Virus record (IMG/VR): IMGVR_UViG_3300030109_004998
Span: 1-28,309 of that record
DNA: 28,309 bases
Strand: one strand, 5' to 3'
Source of the DNA: a virus
The translations under genes and the position numbers were made by a program. Positions 14,232 through 21,678 of the stretch are shown here, piece after piece. Under the pieces are notes generated by a model that saw only the letters and a list, made by a program, of their open reading frames with translations, was not told where the DNA came from and did no database searches. Within the stretch, counting starts at the first letter, position 1, and every line of letters begins with the position of its first letter.

Positions 14232-14531
14232 ATGTCAGAAGTAAAATTTACAGAACAAGAACTACAGTCACTTCAAGAACTTTCCAATAAATCTAATGGA
14301 ATTACCAATAGGTTTGGTCAGTTAGCGATTGCTAAAATTAACTTAGAAAAACAATCTGAGTCGGTTGAAGAAGAAGAGTTTAAACTACACGAAGAGTTAG
14401 AATCTCTTAAAAAAGAAGAACAAGAGACTCTTCAAAAGATTACTGAAAAGTATGGACCTGGTTCATTAGATCCACAAACAGGTGTTTTTACACCATCTGT
14501 AGAAGTTCAACCTTCCGAAGAAGAAAAATAA
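14232..14531 (+). CDS. Small coiled-coil protein before tail sheath
   Basis: A 99-residue acidic protein with GAGG before its ATG. Residues 8-75 form one long coiled coil (QELQSLQELSNKSNGITNRF, then EKQSESVEEEEFKLHEELESLKKEE in pieces), followed by ITEKYGPGSLDPQTGVFTP and a short acidic tail. The two-helix pattern with a loop is prefoldin-like in appearance, and KYGPGSLDPxTG is a motif I recall from marine phages at this position. A chaperone or assembly factor for the sheath or neck is a guess from position. It is separated from the sheath gene by a clear promoter repeat, so it ends its transcription unit. Confidence 0.5.
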   Translation: MSEVKFTEQELQSLQELSNKSNGITNRFGQLAIAKINLEKQSESVEEEEFKLHEELESLKKEEQETLQKITEKYGPGSLDPQTGVFTPSVEVQPSEEEK

Positions 14532-14561
14532 AATAACTTTCTCTGTCTTTCCAAAATTAGG

Positions 14562-14586
14562 TAATATTTATATATGAATAATTGTA
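14562..14586 (+). promoter_or_regulatory. Putative late promoter, copy 2 of a 23-bp repeat
   Basis: An exact second copy (14564-14586) of the 23-base element at 396-418, with the ATATTTAT box at 14564-14571. The sheath ATG lies 30 bases beyond the repeat and is preceded by TTTGGAGACAG as ribosome site. Strong sheath production late in infection would fit a promoter here. Confidence 0.6.
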
Positions 14587-14616
14587 ACGAATCTTATCTA
14601 ATTTTGGAGACAGCAA

Positions 14617-16518
14617 ATGGCTGAAAAAATTCTATCACCAGGTGTATTTACAAATGAAATAGACCAATCTTTTTTACCCGCAACTGCAGGTCCCATAGGA
14701 GCAGCTGTTGTTGGTCCTACTGTAAAAGGTCCTATCCTTGAACCAACTATGGTTAACTCTTACTCCGAGTTTGTCAACATATTCGGTGAGATAATAGAAA
14801 GCGGTAGTGACAATTATCAATATTTAACATCACATACTGCTAAAGAATATTTAAGAATAGGTGGTCCTCTAACAGTTGTTAGAGTTGCTGAACCTGAAGG
14901 TAACACATCAAAAGCTACTGCGGTTGTAAGAGAGAGTTCGGGTAGTGCTGAATTCTTTACACTTGAAGCACTAGGCGATGGTCCTCAGTTTAATAATTTT
15001 GTAGGAACGGGTTCTAATTTCGGAGATAATAATCTACTTCCAATAAGAACACATTCTACTACAAATGACCTACTTCTTTCTGGTAGTTATGGTGGAAGAG
15101 CTGATAACTTCAGATATGAAATATCTAATAAAAACAATTCTAAAGGTACATTTACCCTTTTAATTAGACAAGGTAATGATACAACCAATAGAAAAGTAGT
15201 CATTGAAACACACGAAAATTTAAGTTTAGATCCTGCTTCAACTGATTATATTTTAAAAAGAATTGGAAATCAAACAACAACTGTTGTTGTTGAAGATGGT
15301 GTTGCTTATAATAGACCAAGTGGTGATTTTCCAAATAGGTCAAAGTTTGTTAGAGTAAGTAATCTTCCAGAATCGAGGAAAACACCAAATTACTTAGATG
15401 AAAATGGTAACTTAACTAATAATGCTTTATCTGCTTCTTTACCAGTAATTGGTAGTGGAAGTTATGGTGGGGCTTTTGGAGCTGGTACGGATATAGCTGG
15501 TGGTACTATAGTGAGTACAGAAGCCGCACAAACTGCTGGTTCAAATGGTGACGAGAATATCTCACATCCATTTAAATTTTATGGTGATATAGATAGTTCA
15601 AATTCACAAGGTATTAATATGTCAGAATCAGCTATTAAGCCTGCTGGTTCTGCTCAAGGTGGTGGGTATGCTACTGCTATCAGTATCTTAAGTAACAAAG
15701 ATGAGCATGATATAAATCTACTTTTATTACCTGGTGTAATTGACCAAGCTATAGATGCTAATCATAATTCAATTATAGGACAAGCAATAGAAATGTGTCA
15801 AGATAGAGGTGACTGTTTCTTGGTTTATGATAATGTTGCTTTGACTTCTAATGTGGCTACTGCAAAAACAAATACTGAAGCTCGTAACTCAAGTTACGCT
15901 GCTACTTATTATCCTTGGATACAAATTCAAGATGCTACTGCTGGTGTAAACAGATATGTTCCACCATCAGTTGTTATTGCTGGTGTGTACAACTTTAACG
16001 ATACTGTTGGACAACCTTGGTTTGCACCTGCTGGTTTAAATAGGGGTGGTATCGATTCTGCAGTTAGGGCATATAAAAAATTAACACAGGCAAATCGTGA
16101 TGACCTTTATGATTCAAATTCAAATCCGATTGCTACCTTTCCTGGTCAAGGTGTTACTGTCTTTGGACAGAAAACAACACAGAAGAAAGCTTCTGCTCTT
16201 GACCGAGTAAATGTAAGAAGATTGTTAATTAATCTTAAGAAGTTTGTTGCTAACTCTTCAAGAAATCTTGTGTTTGAACAAAATACAAATTCTCTAAGAA
16301 ATCAGTTTTTAAATACTGTTAATCCTTATATGGAAGAAGTTCAAGCTAATAGTGGATTAAATGCTTTTAGAGTTGTGATGGACGATACTAATAATACACA
16401 AGAGACAATTGATAGAAATCAATTGATAGGACAGATATTTATACAACCAACAAGGGCTGCTGAATTTATTGTGCTAGACTTTGTTGTTCAACCAACAGGA
16501 GCTGCTTTTCCTGAATAA
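14617..16518 (+). CDS. gp18: Tail sheath protein (gp18-like)
   Basis: A 633-residue protein close to the T4 gp18 length (659). The start ILSPGVFTNEIDQSFLP and the following GPIGAAVVGPTVKGPILEPT are diagnostic of contractile tail sheath proteins, as is the YLRIGGPLTVVRV segment. The C-terminal third (residues 440-633) has ATYYPWIQIQDA, PPSVVIAGVYNFNDTVGQPWFAPAG in pieces, NVRRLLINLKKFVANSSRNLVFEQN and FIQPTRAAEFIVLDF, the conserved core of the sheath fold. The middle is a G/S/N-rich variable domain, typically surface exposed. It forms the contractile outer tube around gp19. It is followed by the tube gene after a promoter-like box. Confidence 0.96.
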   Translation: MAEKILSPGVFTNEIDQSFLPATAGPIGAAVVGPTVKGPILEPTMVNSYSEFVNIFGEIIESGSDNYQYLTSHTAKEYLRIGGPLTVVRVAEPEGNTSKATAVVRESSGSAEFFTLEALGDGPQFNNFVGTGSNFGDNNLLPIRTHSTTNDLLLSGSYGGRADNFRYEISNKNNSKGTFTLLIRQGNDTTNRKVVIETHENLSLDPASTDYILKRIGNQTTTVVVEDGVAYNRPSGDFPNRSKFVRVSNLPESRKTPNYLDENGNLTNNALSASLPVIGSGSYGGAFGAGTDIAGGTIVSTEAAQTAGSNGDENISHPFKFYGDIDSSNSQGINMSESAIKPAGSAQGGGYATAISILSNKDEHDINLLLLPGVIDQAIDANHNSIIGQAIEMCQDRGDCFLVYDNVALTSNVATAKTNTEARNSSYAATYYPWIQIQDATAGVNRYVPPSVVIAGVYNFNDTVGQPWFAPAGLNRGGIDSAVRAYKKLTQANRDDLYDSNSNPIATFPGQGVTVFGQKTTQKKASALDRVNVRRLLINLKKFVANSSRNLVFEQNTNSLRNQFLNTVNPYMEEVQANSGLNAFRVVMDDTNNTQETIDRNQLIGQIFIQPTRAAEFIVLDFVVQPTGAAFPE

Positions 16519-16533
16519 TTTTTAGGAAAAGAT

Positions 16534-16541
16534 ATATTTAT
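16534..16541 (+). promoter_or_regulatory. Putative late promoter box before tail tube gene
   Basis: ATATTTAT lies in the 41-base gap between sheath and tube genes, 18 bases before the tube ATG, with CAGGAG as ribosome site between. Box-to-start spacing matches that before the neck gene. Confidence 0.5.
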
Positions 16542-16559
16542 TACTACAGGAGATAAATA

Positions 16560-17051
16560 ATGGCAACAGTAACACCACAAGAATTATTTTACACACCGTA
16601 TGAACCGAAATTAAAAAATCGGTTTATCATGGAGTTAGGAGATACAGGTATACCTGCTTTTACAATCAAGACGATGCAAAGACCACAAATAACTTTTGAT
16701 GAAGTTGTTTTGGAACACATGAACATCACAAAGTATGTAAAAGGTAAAGGTAGATGGCAGACAATGCAAATTACTTTGTATGACCCGATTGTACCCTCTG
16801 CCGCCTCTTCTGTAATAGATTGGGTAAGACTACATCATGAAAGTTCTACTGGTCGTGATGGGTATCAAGATACATATAAGAAAAATGTTACTTTTCAAGT
16901 ATTAGGACCTGTAGGTGATATTATTGAGAAATGGACACTACATGGTACTTACATCTCAGATGCTGCTTTTGGTGATTTAGATTTTACTGATTCTAATCCT
17001 GTTGAAATTACACTAACCTTAAGATACGATTACGCTATACTTGAATTTTAA
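16560..17051 (+). CDS. gp19: Tail tube protein (gp19-like)
   Basis: A 163-residue protein, same size as T4 gp19 (163). It shows the tube pattern: PKLKNRFIMELGDTGIPAF near the start, TMQRPQITFDEVVLEHMN, KGRWQTMQITLYDPI, a WVRLHHESSTGRDGYQDTYK helix, and ITLTLRYDYAILEF at the end. Subunits form stacked hexameric rings inside the sheath through which DNA passes. It directly follows the sheath gene, as in T4. A short inverted repeat lies just after its stop. Confidence 0.95.
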   Translation: MATVTPQELFYTPYEPKLKNRFIMELGDTGIPAFTIKTMQRPQITFDEVVLEHMNITKYVKGKGRWQTMQITLYDPIVPSAASSVIDWVRLHHESSTGRDGYQDTYKKNVTFQVLGPVGDIIEKWTLHGTYISDAAFGDLDFTDSNPVEITLTLRYDYAILEF

Positions 17052-17057
17052 AAAATC

Positions 17058-17074
17058 GTTGTATTAAATACAAC
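17058..17074 (+). repeat. Perfect inverted repeat next to a ribosome binding site
   Basis: GTTGTATT, one A, AATACAAC forms a 17-base palindrome, giving a 7-bp hairpin with a 3-base loop. It touches the AAGGAG ribosome site of the next gene and has no U-tract, so it is not a standard terminator. It could limit translation of the gp26-like gene relative to the tube gene, or act as a protein-binding operator. Confidence 0.5.
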
Positions 17075-17085
17075 AAGGAGTTATA

Positions 17086-17835
17086 ATGTCAGAACATAAG
17101 TTCCCTACGGAAGTTATAGATTTACCATCTGGTGGAAAATTATATTCAAAAGATTCACCACTTTCTGAAGGTAAATTAGAATTAAAATACATGACCACAA
17201 AAGAAGAAGACATTCTTATGTCTGAAAATCTTATCACACAAGGTGTGGTTATTGATAAATTATTAGATAGTTTGATAGTTACACAAGGTGTCAAACAAGA
17301 ACAGTTGGTTTTAGGTGATAAGAATGCTGTATTAGTTGCTTCTCGTATTCTTGCCTACGGTCCACATTACACTTGTGAGGTAGCCAACCCAAATAATTTA
17401 GAACAAAAAATTGAACATACATTCGACCTTACTGAGTGTCCTTTTAAAGAAGCAGTCGATGGTGTTGATTATAGTGACAACTCTTTTGATTTTGAAACAC
17501 CAGTTGGAAAAAATAAAATAAAATTCAAACTTCTTACAGGTGTTGAAGAAAAATTAATTGAAAAAGATTTAGAACAATCCAAAAAAATTGGATATAATTC
17601 AGAGATAACAACAAGACTTCGTTATACGATTATTGAAGTAGATGGTGATAATAAACAAGAAACCATTTCTGTGTTTTCACAGAATATGTTAGCTCGTGAT
17701 TCTATGGCATTGAGAAATTACATTCAAGAGATTTCTCCCGATATTGACTTGACATCGGAAATCGAAATAGGAGGTAATACTGTGAGCGTGTCAATTCCGC
17801 TTACAGTCGAGTTTTTTTGGCCTAAGTCCGTCTAA
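17086..17835 (+). CDS. gp26: gp26-like baseplate hub / tail assembly protein
   Basis: A 249-residue protein whose start (FPTEVIDLPSGGKLYSKDSP, then LSEGKLELKYMTTKEEDIL and VIDKLLDSLI) matches the T4 gp26 baseplate protein family, in which the LPSxG and MTxKEE motifs are conserved. The middle has ILAYGPHYTCEVANP and TECPF, two cysteines in a beta region. T4 gp26 helps assemble the baseplate hub. Position after the tube and before the tape measure is also the position of tail assembly chaperones in many phages. The last codons (VEFFWPKSV) cross a run of seven T, and the +1 frame continues open for 75 codons, suggesting a frameshifted longer form. AAGGAG precedes the ATG. Confidence 0.78.
   Translation: MSEHKFPTEVIDLPSGGKLYSKDSPLSEGKLELKYMTTKEEDILMSENLITQGVVIDKLLDSLIVTQGVKQEQLVLGDKNAVLVASRILAYGPHYTCEVANPNNLEQKIEHTFDLTECPFKEAVDGVDYSDNSFDFETPVGKNKIKFKLLTGVEEKLIEKDLEQSKKIGYNSEITTRLRYTIIEVDGDNKQETISVFSQNMLARDSMALRNYIQEISPDIDLTSEIEIGGNTVSVSIPLTVEFFWPKSV
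17812..17818 (+). promoter_or_regulatory. Putative programmed frameshift slippery run (seven T)
   Basis: Near the 3' end of the gp26-like gene the codons are GAG TTT TTT TGG. A Phe tRNA could re-pair on TTT after moving +1 or -2, and both moves lead into the same frame, which stays open to 18040. The zero frame stops 15 bases later at 17833-17835. The -1 frame is not the one used by the extension. Confidence 0.6.
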
Positions 17836-18040
17836 TAAATTAGACATACATCAATCTATATTTTACTTTATTTATGGAACACCTGGCTTCACATTTAGTG
17901 ATGTCTACAATATGCCTGTTCATTTGAAAAACTTTTATTTACGAGAGTTTATGGATTTTAAAAAGAAAGAAAAAGAAAAGATTGATGCCGCACAACCAAA
18001 ACAACAGTCAACAATCCCTCGTAGATTTTCTCCTAAATAA
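17819..18040 (+). CDS. Frameshifted C-terminal extension of gp26-like protein
   Basis: After the T-run the +1 frame reads G-L-S-P-S-N-K, then LDIHQSIFYFIYGTPGFTF, SDVYNMPVHLKNFYLREF and a lysine-rich tail ending IPRRFSPK. This region is otherwise a 250-base gap. The frame is open from 17786 but has no ATG, GTG or TTG before an ATG at 17912, which lacks a ribosome site and would give only 42 residues. The text looks like real protein: VYNMPVxLxxFYLR is a pattern I associate with small proteins encoded just after gp26 in T4-like phages. Production as a G/GT-type fusion by frameshifting is the best explanation. A sequencing indel in the T-run is the main alternative. Confidence 0.6.
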   Translation, partial: GLSPSNKLDIHQSIFYFIYGTPGFTFSDVYNMPVHLKNFYLREFMDFKKKEKEKIDAAQPKQQSTIPRRFSPK

Positions 18041-18051
18041 CTCTTTTCTTT

Positions 18052-18059
18052 ATATTTAT
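18052..18059 (+). promoter_or_regulatory. Putative late promoter box before tape-measure operon
   Basis: ATATTTAT (within TATATTTATT) lies in the 43-base gap after the frameshift extension, 24 bases before the ATG at 18084 with AGGAG between. It would start the transcript for the small protein and tape measure. Confidence 0.45.
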
Positions 18060-18083
18060 TAATGTATATAGGAGAACTGTGTC

Positions 18084-18305
18084 ATGTCATATATGAGTGG
18101 TAAAAATATATTGAAAGAAGGAATAATTGATAAGATTATACGAAAGTTGATTACTCAACCTATCTTAAAAAGAAGTTCTAAATTTTCAAATGCGGTAGAT
18201 GATTTAAACGATGCTATTTCTGAGTTTGAAAAGGCAGCTACTGCTGAAATTAGAAAAAACAATCCCAAAGCAAAACCAGTTAAAATTAAAAGATATAGAG
18301 TATAA
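18084..18305 (+). CDS. Small basic protein with N-terminal LKE motif
   Basis: A 73-residue basic protein with GGAG nine bases before the ATG. It starts MSYMSGKNILKEGIIDKI, giving an L-x-E site (Leu10-Lys-Glu12) followed by Gly, like the leaders at 5115 and 5341. The remainder is helical with VDDLNDAISEFEKAATAEI and a basic tail (KPVKIKRYRV). It lies between the gp26-like gene and the tape measure, so it might be a tail chaperone rather than a head protein; the leader suggests otherwise. Function is unknown. It ends two bases before the GTG of the tape measure gene. Confidence 0.5.
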   Translation: MSYMSGKNILKEGIIDKIIRKLITQPILKRSSKFSNAVDDLNDAISEFEKAATAEIRKNNPKAKPVKIKRYRV

Positions 18306-18307
18306 TA

Positions 18308-20275
18308 GTGGCAACACCAAAAGAAACATTAGAAGCTCAAAAGTTAGCAAATGAAGCCATAAAAGAGGGAAATGATTTAAGTCGTGCTTTTGGACGAATA
18401 TTAGATTCTCAAATAGGTAAACAAAAACAATTGTCAGTTGCTGCAAAAAATACTGCCAGTATAATACAACGAATGGCAGAAGATAAAAAATCAGAATTAG
18501 ACACCGAATCTAAACTTAAAAAAGTCAAAGAGCAGATGAGTGCGAATGCTCAAGAAATAGTGAGATATAATAAAATAGGTCATACTGCTATCGCGGATTC
18601 TCTAAAGACAAACATAAAAGGTATGGCTGTTGAAAAGGGGATGTTACAAATACAAAAAATGAAAGAAGACCTAACTGCCAAAATTAAAGAAAATTTAACA
18701 ATTGGTGGTATACTAGCAGCTGCTGTTAGTATTGCGACAAAGTTTGGTAGTGCGATAGACACGATTGGTCAACAATTCGGTAGTTTATCGGTGATGGGTA
18801 AAGAGTTTCAAACAGATTTATTAAGGTCATCAGTAGAAGCAACAAAACTTGGTGGTAGTATACAAGATGTAGCTTCTATAACAAATACATTGGCATCCGA
18901 TTTCGGAATGAGTGTTGATGAGGCTGCAAAGTTATCGTCTAAAGTTTTTGATACGAGTAAAGCTTTAGGATTATCATCTGATGAAAGTGCAAATTTATTC
19001 GGTTCTTTAACACAAGTTGCCAATCTATCAGCCGAACAAGCTGAGTCACTTGCTGAGGGGGCTTTTCAATTAGCTAGACAAAGAGGAGTTGCTCCATCTG
19101 CTGTCCTTAGAGACATAGCTGGTTCTGCTGAAGAAATTGCTTTGTTTACAAAGGGTGGTGGTGACAACATAGCAGAGGCAGCCGTTCAAGCAAGAAGTTT
19201 GGGGATGTCATTATCACAGACTGCTAAAATTGCTGAGGGATTATTAGATTTTGAATCTTCTATAACCAAAGAGGTCGAAGCTTCTGTATTAATAGGAAAA
19301 CAACTTAATTTTCAGAGGGCAAGAGAAGCTGCTCTTAGTGGTGATATAGCTGGTGCTATGTCAGAAGTTGTAAAACAAGTTGGTTCTGAACAAGACTTCT
19401 TAAATTTAAATCTTATACAAAGAAAAGCTCTTGCTGATTCAATTGGTGTTTCGGTTGGAGAAATGGCAAAATTAGTTGGACAAAGTGATAAATTAACCTT
19501 AAGTGGAGCTATGGCATCTGGTAACTTTGAAGATTTATTAGGGGAAGAGGGTATATCAAACATATCTAAATTATCAGGACAATTTGCTGCTTTGGGTGCT
19601 AATTTAGTTAACTCTGTAGGTCCTGTGTTATCTGTAGTAGCGAGTGGATTGAATGCTATGTTATCACCTATAGCGTCAGTTTTACAAGGACTAGAAAAAA
19701 TGAATGCTTTAGCTCCAGTGTTAGCGGGAACTTTGACTACATTAGGCACAGCATATCTTATGGTAAAGGCAAATGCCTTGTTGGCTGCTAGTGCTCAAGC
19801 AAAAGCTAATTTGGCTGCTGGTGGTGGTATTGTGAAATCGATTGGACTGGCTATAGCAGAATACTTTAAAGGTGCTGCTTTAGGTTCAGGTGCAACTTTA
19901 GGTTTTGGAACTATTGCATTAACTGCTATAGCCGCTGGTGCAGTAGCAACAATGTTAGCCTCGTTAGCAAAAGCAAAAAGCGTAAATGACTTCACATCTG
20001 GACCTGGTGGTATCACTACAATGATGGGACCTGCTGGTATATTTAGTTTGAATCCAAGAGACTCTGTGTTGGCAACAACTAATCCAATACCTGTTCGAAG
20101 AGTCAACGAAGTGGGGCAAAATCTTTCTTTTGGAAATGCTGGAGAATTTGCCTATAATGGTGGTGGTGGTGGTGGTGGAGAATATGTGCTCCGAGCTGAA
20201 GGAAATGACTTAGTAGCAAGAATTGCTAAAGGTGCAAATTTTGGTGGTGGTAGTCCTACTGAGGGTATGGCATAA
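18308..20275 (+). CDS. Tail tape measure protein (gp29-like)
   Basis: A 655-residue protein with GTG start. Length is near T4 gp29 (590), which sets tail length. Residues 1-130 are helical and polar with coiled-coil character. Residues 135-160 and 430-560 are alanine/glycine-rich hydrophobic helices (GGILAAAVSIATKFGSAIDT, ALGANLVNSVGPVLSVVASG, IALTAIAAGAVATMLASLA), typical of tape measures that insert into the host membrane on ejection. The centre (residues 170-400) is a long run of A/S/L-rich helices. Near the end, GGITTMMGPAGIFSLNPRDS precedes a seven-glycine run; the former is common in tape measure tails of this type. Position after the gp26-like gene agrees. It overlaps the next gene as TAATG. 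Confidence 0.82.
   Translation: MATPKETLEAQKLANEAIKEGNDLSRAFGRILDSQIGKQKQLSVAAKNTASIIQRMAEDKKSELDTESKLKKVKEQMSANAQEIVRYNKIGHTAIADSLKTNIKGMAVEKGMLQIQKMKEDLTAKIKENLTIGGILAAAVSIATKFGSAIDTIGQQFGSLSVMGKEFQTDLLRSSVEATKLGGSIQDVASITNTLASDFGMSVDEAAKLSSKVFDTSKALGLSSDESANLFGSLTQVANLSAEQAESLAEGAFQLARQRGVAPSAVLRDIAGSAEEIALFTKGGGDNIAEAAVQARSLGMSLSQTAKIAEGLLDFESSITKEVEASVLIGKQLNFQRAREAALSGDIAGAMSEVVKQVGSEQDFLNLNLIQRKALADSIGVSVGEMAKLVGQSDKLTLSGAMASGNFEDLLGEEGISNISKLSGQFAALGANLVNSVGPVLSVVASGLNAMLSPIASVLQGLEKMNALAPVLAGTLTTLGTAYLMVKANALLAASAQAKANLAAGGGIVKSIGLAIAEYFKGAALGSGATLGFGTIALTAIAAGAVATMLASLAKAKSVNDFTSGPGGITTMMGPAGIFSLNPRDSVLATTNPIPVRRVNEVGQNLSFGNAGEFAYNGGGGGGGEYVLRAEGNDLVARIAKGANFGGGSPTEGMA
20158..20178 (+). 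repeat. Trinucleotide repeat (TGG, seven copies) in tape measure gene
   Basis: Seven perfect TGG units, read in frame as GGT codons, encode seven consecutive glycines near the tape measure C-terminus. Such tracts change copy number by slippage in steps of one residue without breaking the frame. Confidence 0.85.
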
Positions 20276-21408
20276 TGGCACTAGAAAATTTAAAATCAGC
20301 TTATAACGACTTAAGTGAAAATCAAGCTAAAAGAGCTGAAAGAAGATCACAAGCAAATAATGTAAAAACATCATATGGTAATATAAGTGACAATCTAGCC
20401 GAAAGAAATAAAAGAAGGTTAGAAGGTAGACTTAAAAGAGATCAATTGGTTAAAGAAACCGAAGACTTAATAAAAGGTCGTGAAGCAAACAAACCACTAA
20501 ATCCATTTCAATTAAGTGTGGGTGATATTGCTAATCCAGTTTTGGGTGGACTTGAATATTCAGACAGAGCTAAAATTGGAGCATCTTTTGAAAATCTTGG
20601 AGATAATCCAGTAAATATAATAGACAAAGCAGTTAATGAAGCACTTAATAAAATACCTGATATACCAAAACCAGATAATCCACTATTAGGTGCTGTCGTT
20701 GACGAAGCCAATAGAGCTATTGATACTGCAAAAGTAAGGGTGTTAAGAGAACTAGAAGAAGCATCTCAACTTCCTGTTCTTGGAAGACCAACACCTTTTA
20801 TAGATTTGGGAAGAGGTCCTGGAGAAACTAATTACATTGACCTTGTTTCATTACATCCTGTTACTAAAACTAAAGTTGATGACGAAATAGCTCCAGAAAA
20901 AAGAGGGGACTTTTATGTAAGAATAAAAGATTTAAGAGATGGTAAACACATTTATTTTAGAGGTTATGTTACTGGTATAACTGAAAATGTAAGTCCGTCA
21001 TTTACACCCACTAATTACATTGGTCGAAGTGAACCTGTTTATATGTATGAGAGAGCAGAAAGAGACATAAGTTTTAATTTGAAAGTGTATCCTGCAAACT
21101 ATACTGAACAAAAGATTATGTATGAAAAAATGGAAAGACTAACTTCATTGGCATATCCTCAGTATTTACCTGATAGTGATGGTTTAACAAGAATGAAACC
21201 ACCATTTGTAGAACTATACATGGCTCACATAGGAAAACGAGACAAAGGTCAGTTTGGTTTTATAAAATCAATTTCGTATACTGTTAATGAACAAGGTGAT
21301 TGGGATGCTCTAAGGTCTTTAGCAAGACACTTTGATATAGCAATATCATATCAAATACTAAACAAAAAACCACCGCAGTTAAATGATAGGTTTTATGGAG
21401 CATACTAA
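20275..21408 (+). CDS. Baseplate tail-tube / tube-initiator protein (gp48/gp54-like)
   Basis: A 377-residue protein. The first 150 residues are charged helices (NLAERNKRRLEGRLKRDQLV). The C-terminal 180 residues form a tube-fold-like domain: GDFYVRIKDLRDGKHIYFRG, YVTGITENVSPSFTPTNYIG, VYMYERAERDISFNLKVYP, a helix EQKIMYEKMERLTSLAYPQY and GQFGFIKSISYTVNEQGDWD. This is the pattern of T4 gp48/gp54 and equivalents, which sit at the baseplate centre and start tube growth. Position between tape measure and gp53-like genes fits. It is coupled on both sides by TAATG overlaps. Which of gp48 or gp54 it equals is not decidable by eye; one protein may do both jobs. Confidence 0.68.
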   Translation: MALENLKSAYNDLSENQAKRAERRSQANNVKTSYGNISDNLAERNKRRLEGRLKRDQLVKETEDLIKGREANKPLNPFQLSVGDIANPVLGGLEYSDRAKIGASFENLGDNPVNIIDKAVNEALNKIPDIPKPDNPLLGAVVDEANRAIDTAKVRVLRELEEASQLPVLGRPTPFIDLGRGPGETNYIDLVSLHPVTKTKVDDEIAPEKRGDFYVRIKDLRDGKHIYFRGYVTGITENVSPSFTPTNYIGRSEPVYMYERAERDISFNLKVYPANYTEQKIMYEKMERLTSLAYPQYLPDSDGLTRMKPPFVELYMAHIGKRDKGQFGFIKSISYTVNEQGDWDALRSLARHFDIAISYQILNKKPPQLNDRFYGAY

Positions 21409-21677
21409 TGAGTAGATACAATAATACAACAAAAATCCAAAACAAAAATTTTGTTTCAATTGGGACATCTTATCTTCCAAAATTTGAAGAAAGTAATTCA
21501 GATGTACTTCTTATTGCGACAGAAGGTGATAGGTGTGATTTAATATCACAAGAATATTACGGAACACCAGAACTTTGGTGGTATATAGCTTCAACAAATA
21601 ATTTAAAATCAAATAACATCGAAGCTGGAACTCAGTTGAGGGTGCCTATTTCTACAGAACAAGCAACCATAAAGTAA
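21408..21677 (+). CDS. gp53: Baseplate wedge gp53-like / LysM-type small protein
   Basis: An 89-residue protein. The core is LLIATEGDRCDLISQEYYGT, then PELWWYIASTNNL, then EAGTQLRVP, which is the LysM-like pattern of T4 gp53 (EEIANAIYGNPQLYWVLLMCND) and of the P2 gpX family: a helix that selects a Y-G, then P-x-x-W/Y-W and N, and a closing strand. Such proteins bind between hub and wedge and recruit them in the baseplate. At 89 residues it holds little besides that domain, compared with 196 in T4 gp53. It is coupled to the upstream gene by a TAATG overlap and lies one base before the large hub-like gene. Confidence 0.65.
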   Translation: MSRYNNTTKIQNKNFVSIGTSYLPKFEESNSDVLLIATEGDRCDLISQEYYGTPELWWYIASTNNLKSNNIEAGTQLRVPISTEQATIK

Positions 21678-21678
21678 A

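Noticed and set aside
17912-18040. Independent 42-codon gene starting at the ATG at 17912
   Set aside because: There is no ribosome site before it, and the coding-like text begins well upstream in the same frame, so an extension by frameshift explains more.
20158-20178. TGG repeat as part of a CRISPR or regulatory array
   Set aside because: It is an in-frame glycine-codon run inside the tape measure gene, with no spacers.
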